This document shows, in pieces, positions 1 through 7,783 of a stretch of 19,359 bases of DNA. The DNA lies in the NCBI GenBank assembly GCA_030374735.1, contig JASCIV010000458.1:1-19359 (forward strand). The letters run 5' to 3'. Each line of letters begins with the position of its first letter. Position 1 is the first letter of the stretch. A program made the translations under genes and the position numbers. The notes beneath the pieces are model-generated. The model had not been told where the DNA came from, did not search any database, and worked only from the letters and a program-made list of their open reading frames with translations. This DNA comes from Gracilaria caudata (Eukaryota; Rhodophyta; Florideophyceae; Gracilariales; Gracilariaceae).

Positions 1-1163
1 AAAAAGGCTGCATACTCTCTGTGAAGGTTTACGGGTTGGTAATGCAGGACGTGAGCCGGCGATTTTCAGGACGCTTCATGAAGCGCAAACACGCAATCGC
101 TTTAAAAAGAGCGTTTGATATTTGTATTTTCAGGAGACGCCCATTGACGTCGTACATATTCTTCGCATAGAAGATATCTGCTCAAGCACTTAGTTTCTTC
201 TTGGGTATGCACTACGCTCTGCATCTTCAAAACGGCGATATTTATACGAAGCTCAACAATAAGCTCCCAACCTTTCATCATGGCGATGCTACCGCGCAAA
301 TCTGAGATTTGAACAAATGAACAGACATTGCGCAAATATACGACTGGTGGTTAATGATGCCTTTCGATTGAACCTGTGCGACGTCACGGAAATTGATCTT
401 CACTTCTACTTTAACATGTGGACAAAGTACAAAAGTAGCGAAAGGTTCAAGGAGCTTTGTCGTTTTTTTTTTTTTTTTCGTGAAGGCAGTGCTGGTGGAC
501 GCTGAGCTAGCGGTGTACAAGCAAATCAGCTGAAACAATAAACCATTCCCCACCTACATGAATGCGCGAAGGATGCACCATGTGTTACGGGAGCACCTTT
601 AATGCAAAACTGCACACCCCAAAAGCAGTAGATTCTGCGTTCCGAAGCGAAACACAAAGTTGAGCTTATACATTGAAGATAGAGAGAAAAGCCTTAGAAC
701 GTCGACATAACATGGTCAGAAGACATGACAAAAGGACCAATTCATCCAGGGCTGAGGTTCTAGTGCACGGCTGTGATGATTCATTCGTGGCTATGTAGAT
801 GATGCATCGCACCAAGTTAAGCAGCAGAACCCAAGTCGGAAGCAAGAGCCAAGAACACTTGGCAGGATTCAGGCCTTGCCACTGTGGATGCGGACTCACG
901 GGGTATCAAAGTACGACGGTACAGTAAGGGTTAGGGCTACGCGAGCGCAGCACTACGCTTGTGAGCTGCAGCTGTTTTTGTTTCTGTTTTGCGATTCCCA
1001 AACAAGTGGTGTTGCACCTCGCGAAGCGACGAAAAAGAGTTTTTCTCGCCCTCTAGCTTCTGCAAGAGGATCGGCACAATTGCTCTTGGATCGAATTGAA
1101 CTGCACCGAGAACTACCCAAGCGTCGAAAACACCATTCAAGTCTGCATTACGTGATCGGCCCA
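1..1163. other. Intergenic, no supportable gene
   Basis: I see no convincing gene here. Short frames on both strands show no recognisable domain, and several open only at non-ATG codons. The stretch holds a run of 16 T at 463-478, which is a likely length-variable site. The frame of the downstream HAD-like gene stays open leftwards to about 876, so the last 290 bases could be an N-terminal extension or its 5' UTR. Confidence 0.5.
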
Positions 1164-2036
1164 ATGTCCAGTACGTCTTTTGTCTACGCGCTTGATTTTG
1201 ACGGAGTAATCTGCGACAGTGCGCACGAATCATCGCGCACCGCACTCCTCGCCGCCAAAGCTCTATGGCCACAATTACCATTGCCTTCCAGTCCAAGCGA
1301 TGCGTTTCAGGACAGCATGGTGCAGGCACTTCGCGCAATACGCCCGGTCATTGAGACTGGATTCGAGAACGTGATTCTAGGCAGAATGGTCGCGGAAGCC
1401 GATGGACAGAAATTAGATGAACAGTTTGTGCAGCCCGTTTTGCAGGATTGGCCTAGTGTTCGCGATGAACGTATGAGAGAATGGAATGTCAACAAAGAAG
1501 ACCTTATTCGAGTGTTTGGCACTGTTAGGGATGAGTGGATTACAGACGATCAGTTATCTTGGCTTGATGCAAACAAATTGTACGTCTCCACTTCTATTCA
1601 GACTTCTGCGTGTGTTCTATGTCGCTGACGAATCGATCTTGTCATACCCAGTTTTCCGGATGTAGTGGACGCCATTAACTCCGCCTCAGGTCCTGTGTAC
1701 ATTATCACAACCAAACAGACCCGATTTGCTCATCTACTCCTTCAACACAACAAGGCCAACATCCCCCATGACCATATTTATGGATTGGAAAAGGGCTCGA
1801 AGATATCTGTGTTGAAGGAGTTAATTGCCATGCCTGGAAACCGAGGAAAGCAAGTGATGTTTGTTGAAGATCGCTACGAGACGTTAGAAAAAGTTTCTTT
1901 AAGCATGTTGGGCCAACCTTTACAACTCTTCCTTGCTACATGGGGCTACAACACTGAACAAGTTCGCGAAGTTGCCGAAAAGCACCCATTTATTACACTT
2001 CTTGATCTTCCAACTTTCGTCAACAAGTTTCAGTAA
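1164..2036 (+). CDS. HAD-superfamily hydrolase, plant-type, two exons
   Basis: Exons are 1164-1579 and 1652-2036 (266 aa). Splicing out 1580-1651 (GTACGT...CCCAG) joins the frames and restores a continuous HAD fold across residues 138-141 (NKFFP). Motif I is LDFDGV with Asp11 and Asp13, the nucleophile and acid/base pair. Motif II is IITTK near Thr158-159. A candidate motif III lysine is Lys189. Motif IV is VEDR with Glu211/Asp212. The C-terminal TWGYNT also fits the family. It strongly resembles a family of land-plant HAD-like proteins of about 245 aa whose substrate I do not know; a small phosphorylated metabolite is plausible. The ATG at 1164 puts motif I at residue 11, as in those relatives. 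The frame stays open 96 codons upstream (first ATG at 888), so a longer, possibly targeted form is possible. The stop codon lies 34 bp from that of the convergent Hint gene. Confidence 0.87.
1580..1651 (+). other. Spliceosomal intron of the HAD-like gene
   Basis: The intron is 72 nt, with donor GTACGT and acceptor CCCAG, in phase 2. Unspliced reading runs into a stop at 1626-1628, while splicing keeps the conserved HAD core in frame. Confidence 0.85.
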
Positions 2037-2070
2037 TATTTACATGAAGCAGACTAGCTCCACAGCATTC

Positions 2071-3588
2071 TTATTGCTTGCCCAAGGTGACAATGCTGAA
2101 AACACTCATCAGATTACTCCTGATTCCTGACCAGTTGACACTGTTGGGAATAACATTCACGCCAAACGTGTTCCATATTGCCCGTAGTGGTAGTAGCATC
2201 GAATGAGCGGTGTTTGTTTCAATTGCCGACGTATAAGTTGATGTCAATAACCCATTGACTACAATGTCGCCATGCACGGTTTGTGGATTGAACAGTCCTT
2301 TCTTGACGACAGTGGAGATTTTGACGACTTGGTCGACGGCATCGACTAAACTCAAATTGTCTCCAACTCGAACTTGCTCAGCAGCCTTAATGATACCGTT
2401 GACGTACAACATATGACCATTAGTTAGCGACAACTTCCGACCGGACTTCGTCTCCAACTGCAAAAATCTATAGATGGTGTCCGCCTTGTTATGGGTGAAC
2501 ATGAACACTCGAGAGAATTGGTTTCCGACTCGAACTTCATCTCCAATAGCAACTTCATCCATATTTTTGAAAGTTCCATCCACCATCTCAACCTGTGCGT
2601 CACTCGGGAAGCAAACCGATTCCCCATTGTTCACCGCAACGCCAAATGAATCAGACGTTTCCTCTGCACTACCTTCATCATTATCATCCGTGTCTATGTC
2701 AGCAATAGTACCACCGGTCCCATCTTCGGTTTCCTGAGGAACTTGGCCATTATCTACGTCGACGATAGAGAGTTCCCCATTTGGATCGCTGCCTTCGTTA
2801 TCCGTCTCATCTAAATCTGAGCCACTGTCATCTGCAGCCTGGCTTCCGTCTGTGGAAGCAGCATCGTCAACATCTGCAGAGTTTTCAGAGGTCGGTGTCG
2901 GAGTTGCACCGTTTGAAGGTTCTTTTTCCGTGGTAGTTCCGTCTGCCGCACTTGGTCCAGTACTCGCTAATGGTGCTGAATCGTTCGGAGTGGTAATGGT
3001 CACTTGGGTCCCAGGCTTCGTTTTTCGAGGGATATCAACGTAGATACATGTGAACTGATCTGCAACCACAAACATGTACTTCTTACCGGGTGAAAGAGTA
3101 AGTCGGAAAGACGTTGTCAAAGTTCGATCAAACTCTTTGACAAAGAATACGTAAGTACGACTGGGGAAGACCCATTTCCCACATTTTCGTTCATCAGCAC
3201 CCATCCAGAAACCTGTTGATTCGTCCTGCATCAGCGTAAATGTTTCCTCAGCAATACTGTTTGACTCTAGAACCCTTGGCATCTGGCTTGATTCATTGTA
3301 GGAGTTGACAACCAACACTCCGCCATCGTTACACTTTGCACCGCTCTGAACAATGTTCGCATGCGGTATTATCCAAGAGTCACCAAGAGCGCTCGGCCGG
3401 CCACGGTTGAAGTGATCAATAACCTGCGGGCATGGAGCGGAATTTCCTTCGTCCGAAAACTCGAAGAATCTTCCGTACACACCTTCAATGTAACTTTCTG
3501 AGAAGACACGAGGGGATTTTACTCCGTATGATACTCCACAGAAAGACAGAATTACCACGAGGAAGCTAGGGAATGCTGCAATCAACAT
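2071..3588 (-). CDS. Secreted Hog/Hint-domain protein A
   Basis: 505 aa, no intron. Residues 1-22 form a signal peptide (hydrophobic core AAFPSFLVVILSFCGV). An unrecognised domain follows at about 36-187 with Cys53, Cys86, Cys136 and Cys181, probably two disulfides. A long acidic Ser/Thr/Asp/Glu-rich linker spans about 195-318. The C-terminus is a Hedgehog-type Hint domain: SVCFPSDA with candidate nucleophile Cys326, GDEVRVG, FMFTH, the TxxH motif Thr399/His402 (LTNGHMLYVNG), NPQT, GDIVVNG, STYT and AHSMLLPLR (His462). Known Hint domains cleave their own chain before the Cys through a thioester; all the usual residues are present. The start at 3588 is the first ATG and gives a classic signal peptide; the upstream extension opens only at a TTG at 3639. 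About 30 residues follow the Hint core, far shorter than the animal sterol-recognition region. It is a paralogue of the Hint gene at 5512-6860. Confidence 0.9.
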   Translation of the reverse strand: MLIAAFPSFLVVILSFCGVSYGVKSPRVFSESYIEGVYGRFFEFSDEGNSAPCPQVIDHFNRGRPSALGDSWIIPHANIVQSGAKCNDGGVLVVNSYNESSQMPRVLESNSIAEETFTLMQDESTGFWMGADERKCGKWVFPSRTYVFFVKEFDRTLTTSFRLTLSPGKKYMFVVADQFTCIYVDIPRKTKPGTQVTITTPNDSAPLASTGPSAADGTTTEKEPSNGATPTPTSENSADVDDAASTDGSQAADDSGSDLDETDNEGSDPNGELSIVDVDNGQVPQETEDGTGGTIADIDTDDNDEGSAEETSDSFGVAVNNGESVCFPSDAQVEMVDGTFKNMDEVAIGDEVRVGNQFSRVFMFTHNKADTIYRFLQLETKSGRKLSLTNGHMLYVNGIIKAAEQVRVGDNLSLVDAVDQVVKISTVVKKGLFNPQTVHGDIVVNGLLTSTYTSAIETNTAHSMLLPLRAIWNTFGVNVIPNSVNWSGIRSNLMSVFSIVTLGKQ

Positions 3589-3688
3589 ATTTGTATCACT
3601 TCCACACCCAGCAACTCGAGGATGATGTTCACAAGTCAAGCAGACACCACCAAGTTTAAGATGAAGAGAGGTTGTTGTCGAAGCAAGT

Positions 3689-3695
3689 TTTTATA
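3689..3695 (-). promoter_or_regulatory. TATA box of Hint gene A
   Basis: A perfect TATAAAA on the minus strand lies about 107 bp upstream of the ATG at 3588. Initiation some 30 bp downstream would leave a 5' UTR of about 75 nt and would favour the ATG at 3588. A second TATAAAA on the plus strand at 3721-3727 faces the other way. Confidence 0.55.
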
Positions 3696-3816
3696 CCGGG
3701 GGGGCTATCGTTTACTCGGCTATAAAACAATCATCAACCTGACCGCGCTCTCCCATTCTGATGAACAGGAGGTGTTTTAAACTGCGTCCTTGGTTCCACG
3801 GGGTAATCAGCGCGTT

Positions 3817-4010
3817 TCATATTAGCGTACCAGTAAGCAACTTGGTAGGATCCGAGGAAAGATGTTTCGAACTCCAAAACCAAAACACTACGTTCCTGCC
3901 GGAAGAAGAGGAAAAGAATGTTGGACTGCGGAAAATTAATTTTGCCTTGGTACTTACAAGCCCCAAGGGACAGCAGCATAATACTCATCCTCTCCCGTGA
4001 TCAGGCACAT
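3817..4010 (-). other. Putative small spliced transcript, unrecognised
   Basis: On the minus strand, GTAAGTA at 3957 and a long pyrimidine tract ending CCGGCAG at 3896 form a textbook short intron of 62 nt, close in size to the supported introns. Splicing joins ATG at 4010 to a stop at 3817 and gives a 43-aa product, where unspliced reading stops at once. No family is recognised. It may be a small gene, the 3' end of a longer spliced transcript, or chance. Confidence 0.18.
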
Positions 4011-5511
4011 ACTCGTATTGCATTGTATCTCATATGGTACAATCTACCGAACTATTACAAGAAAGGCCCAGCTCTCAGATTCTTTGTTCATCTGCCACTC
4101 GCCGGATGCAAATGGAGCGATAAGTCGACAAACAGAATTGCCTCTGCGTTGCAAGACACAATCTAACCGTCAACACAGCGCCGTTTGCTGTTGATCTTCC
4201 GCTCATGGCCCGCTTATTTTAGCAGACTTCGGCTTTTTTGGCCAACATACAGTAACCCTCTTATCTACTCTTACCCAGAGCACAACGCTTTGGGGGAGAG
4301 ATGTACTCGGCTTTGTTCGCACGCAGAGGTCCTTGGCCATAGAATGTGTCCATTATCTCCAAAATGGGGCCCAGGATGAGGGCTGGTTTCTGGGTTTGGA
4401 GCCCTATTCACGCTGGAATATTTGACTTGATGACCATAAATGTTGATGCAAGCAGAAGAATAGTTCCGAGCTTGTCCCGTTTTCCTTGTTCTGAAGCACT
4501 TGATGCAGCTTCATACTCCTTTCTCGGTCATCTGTATCCCGGGATGTCTACCTGTTTGTTCTACAATTTATTCTACGCCGTGCACCGAGTATACTTTACG
4601 TAAAGAGCTATCATACAAGACCCGTGTGTCCACGCATGCCTTTTCAGTGTTTCGCAATCCACAATTATCTGATGCAGTTCATTGACCACCTAATATTTCT
4701 TCACGTGCAAATCGACTACGACATTCACCGCAGCCTTTGACGAAGGTACCTTCGTATCTGTACAAACGTTTTGCGCCCAAAGAATCCCAGCAGTTTCGGG
4801 CGCTTGATATAAATGCGAAAATGCCCGCTCTTCATTTCTAAATTCGGCTATACCCTTGGTAGGCCAATTCAATATTCCCGTGAATAGCAATTAAAAGGGC
4901 CAACTCTTGCCATGGATATGTGTTAGTACGACCTCTGCTTCTTCTTCTTCTTTTTATGAGCACATAAGCCTAATTGTAACTTATTGCGGAGCATCTTTGT
5001 TGAAAAAACGCTCTCTCACTAGAAAGACCTCTGCTTGCTTGTGCTTGAAGACAAGTGTAGTGCTGAAAGGGTTTTATCACAAAACTTTTATGATAGCATG
5101 CTTGGAGTCTATCGCAAAAAGGAGAGGCTGACTATTGACCTCCGGAAGAACGAAAATAGGTAGTCATGAATACACTGGCAAGAACCCTTCCACCCAACCA
5201 TCACAACACCAGCGAGATCGGGTGCAAGAGCCAGCCCGTAGCCCTTTCACTGTTATCCGATTCCAGTGCGGTCCCTCCGAGACAACCGTGGAAGAATGGA
5301 CGGGATGGGAGCTAAATCTGACAAAGAGACCATTTCAAACATCCACGTTGCCCGAAGATAGCCTTCTAACCCTTTACCCTTGTGATTGTCATGCAAACTG
5401 CTTCGGGTTGAATTCGAATCCTACGAACTCTGCTGGAGAATAGGATTAACAATACTAGGACCAGAAACTGGTGTCCAGGCAGACTTCTTTATGGCAAACT
5501 AAGACGGAAAA

Positions 5512-6860
5512 TTAGGCGACAACAGCTGCGCCATTAGGAGCAATCTTTGCCAAGGAATCAGCCCCATTGTTGAAGGCTGAAGTGGCGACACCAAAAGCGC
5601 GATAAAGAGCTCTGAGTGGGGTAAGAAGGTGATGGGCGCACATTGGCTCAACGGTGGTGGTGTAAGTAGAAGCACGAACGCCACCAACCACAATATCTCC
5701 AGACATGGTCTGCGGGTTGTAGAGACCAACAGACTTGATGATGTTGACAGTCTGTACCGTCGCAATGTCACCAGAGGAAAGCTCGAGTCTGTCACCCACT
5801 TTAACGGTCTTGGCGGCAGCCAGAACACCGTTAACATACAAGTAGTGGCCCTTGGTGAGAGAAATTTGAGCCGACTCAGTTTCGATCTTCAGGAATTCAT
5901 GTTCAACATTGTCAAGCCTGTGAGTGAACATGAACACTTCTGAGAACTCGGCAGATCCGACACGAACACGGTCGCCGATAGAGATGTCAGCCATCTTCTT
6001 GGTTTCGCCACCCTCAACTTCCACAGTCGCGTCAGCAGGGAAACACACGGAACCGTCATCATCCTCAGGCGAAGGCTCGATCTCTTCTGGTACTCCCGGG
6101 AGAACAGTGACAGGAACTCCAACAGTATCGCCTTCGTTGATGCTCTCAGCGGCTGAGAACGTCTCACCATCGGCCTCAGACAGCGGAACCTCAACAGGTG
6201 CATCAGGCTTCGAAGAAGGCTTCGCGGACGGTGAGGGTTTCGGGGACGGCTTCTCAACATCGCGATAGATGCAAGTGTAGCGGGCATTGGTAAAGATCAT
6301 GTACGTGCTGCCTTTGTCAAGCGGTACATCAAAAGGACCAACCAAATCGGTGTCCTTATCATACACCATAAAGACTGCGGTCGGATTGGGAAGCTTCCAC
6401 CGACCGCAGCTTCGGGTAGACTCCCCAACCCAGAACCCGTCTGACTTCTTAAGGTTCGTGAAAGTGACATCGGACGCACCAATACCTGCGACAGGGTTTT
6501 GCTCTGGAGAGTCGTACATGACCATAGCTCCCTTTTCGCACATGTTGTTATTGTGATGAATAGAGCCAGTAGGGATTGTGACAGTGCCATCTTCGTTCGG
6601 TTGGGCTTCTCCAAAATGCTTCACCAGACGAGAGCACTCTTCGTTCACGGGTGTTCCAGGAACAACTTCCATAAAACGACCGACTGCAGGAGAACTATAG
6701 GTCAGAATGTGTTTTAACGGCTGTGACGAGGACATACACTTAACGCATAGAACAAAAACTTACAGAAACCAACGACACGGTCTCCGCTCATCTGCCTCTT
6801 CTGGGCAAAGCAGAAGGAAACCAATAGAGCAGAAATCACAATAACAGCTAAGCGAGCCAT
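5512..6860 (-). CDS. Secreted Hog/Hint-domain protein B, two exons
   Basis: Exons on the minus strand are 6860-6764 and 6683-5512 (422 aa). Exon 1 encodes a signal peptide (residues 1-19, ending FCFA). The intron 6684-6763 (GTAAGT...CTGCAG) joins GF to FGRFMEV, matching VYGRFFEF of protein A. The four-cysteine domain follows with Cys49, Cys81, Cys125 and Cys170 (SCGRW and TCIY motifs shared with A). Next is a Pro/Ser/Lys then acidic linker (about 175-243), and a Hint domain: SVCFPADA with Cys246, GDRVRVG, FMFTH, TxxH at Thr309/His312, NPQT, GDIVVGG, STYT, AHHLLTPLR (His383/His384). Self-cleavage before Cys246 is expected, releasing the N-terminal part to the secretory pathway or cell surface. 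A naive call from the ATG at 6735 lies inside the intron and would miss the signal peptide. The Hint halves of A and B align throughout; the linkers do not. Confidence 0.9.
6684..6763 (-). other. Spliceosomal intron of Hint gene B
   Basis: The intron is 80 nt, in phase 1, with donor GTAAGT and acceptor CTGCAG. Another acceptor-like CACAG nearer the donor would put the reading frame out of phase. Only the CTGCAG acceptor gives a junction that aligns with protein A. Confidence 0.85.
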
Positions 6861-7783
6861 GGCACCTCTGTATGAAGATGAAAATGAGCTCAATGCACTC
6901 AGTCGAGGCGCTGCCGAACTGGAAAGGAAGTACTGGTCCCTTTCCGCCTGAAGTCCATGTCTTCATAAGTATCAGTTCCATGACAGAGTCATGACGAACA
7001 TCCTCGATTGCTCCGGCCCGTACTATCCGTCCTACTTTGGGAATTCAATTCTTGAAAGCAGCCGATTCTGTCGAGACAATTAAGCCCGGGCCATCTATAA
7101 AACGACAGTACGAATGATGAGCACGCGTTTCATCATGCGTACAGAAGACCAGGTCATTGTAAGCAGGCCCTTGCGGAGTTGTGTCAAAATGGAGTGTCAC
7201 CATCAGCGTCACAAGGTGTGCAGCATCGTAGCCCGTAGGATGAAAGCGCAGATGGTCGAAGGAAGCTCGGAAAGGCACAACCACAAAGCTTTCAGCTGGT
7301 GTTCTTCGGGGACAAACGTTGATATAGATTCTCTGCGCTTTGTTTTGTTATTGGGCCCTCATCAGCACTTAGCATTTGGTACCTGCCAAACCCCTGAGTA
7401 GAAGAAGGGGTGATTCTAAACCCTCTACTGAAATTAAGCAGGTAGAAGACAATGACCCTTGCCTATTTTATTCAGCTTTGGGCACTATGGAAAAGATAAA
7501 ATCGATTGAGCGTCCTGCGGAAATGAAGTGGTTATATTAGAGACACACTTGCAGTTCTTGCTTTTCTGCTTTATTGGAATGCTAAATCTTCCGAGCGCTT
7601 GAAGGGTTAACGACAAAGGAGGTCTACAGAGCCACGTTGCAGGAAGTTCTAAGTATTAAAATGATTGAAAAGAAAGAGTACCGGTCATTAACATAGAAGG
7701 AATACAAGCGGTGCGCTGAGAAGTTAAAAGGCATATGCACTCTGCGACAGCAATTGTAAGAAGAGACAGAGTTTACTGCTTAT
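6861..7783. other. Intergenic between SMC4 3' end and Hint gene B
   Basis: It should contain the Hint gene B promoter, but no minus-strand TATA box is clear near the ATG at 6860. A plus-strand TATAAAA lies at 7096-7102, with an ATG-initiated 95-codon frame at 7114-7401 that shows no recognisable domain. I see nothing else supportable. Confidence 0.45.

Larger units (their letters stand above)
3589..5511. other. Intergenic between the two Hint genes
   Basis: This 1.9 kb holds the promoter of Hint gene A, a divergent plus-strand TATAAAA at 3721-3727, and 3' flanking DNA of Hint gene B. Several open frames of 60-100 codons exist, but none shows a recognisable domain, and the longest (5135-5443, plus) opens at TTG. 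A good minus-strand intron signature lies at 3896-3957. No tRNA or repeat was seen. Confidence 0.5.

Noticed and set aside
463..478. Run of 16 T, considered as a terminator or retroposed poly(A) tail
   Set aside because: No RNA gene precedes it on the plus strand, and no target-site duplication or element body was seen on either strand.
926..936. Telomere-like AAGGGTTAGGG
   Set aside because: Only about one and a half repeat units, so most likely chance.
937..1338. Minus-strand 133-codon frame
   Set aside because: It lies partly opposite the HAD-like exon, is Arg-rich and has no recognisable domain.
4262..4530. Minus-strand frame that reads well (hydrophobic stretch then a charged part) if one TGA is ignored
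   Set aside because: Each open piece is only about 40-50 codons, which is expected by chance. No good intron removes the TGA, and the other frame is open as well. No family was recognised.
5135..5443. Plus-strand 102-codon frame between the Hint genes
   Set aside because: It opens at TTG, contains no ATG, and shows no recognisable domain or nearby splice signals I could support.
2071..6860. Inteins or bacterial intein-like domains as an explanation for the two Hint regions
   Set aside because: No downstream extein follows, the Hint domain is C-terminal in a secreted protein, and the STYT and AHxxLxPLR motifs fit Hog rather than inteins.
7114..7401. ATG-initiated plus-strand 95-codon frame downstream of a TATAAAA
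   Set aside because: No domain, signal peptide or compositional signature; kept only as part of the divergent-TATA finding.
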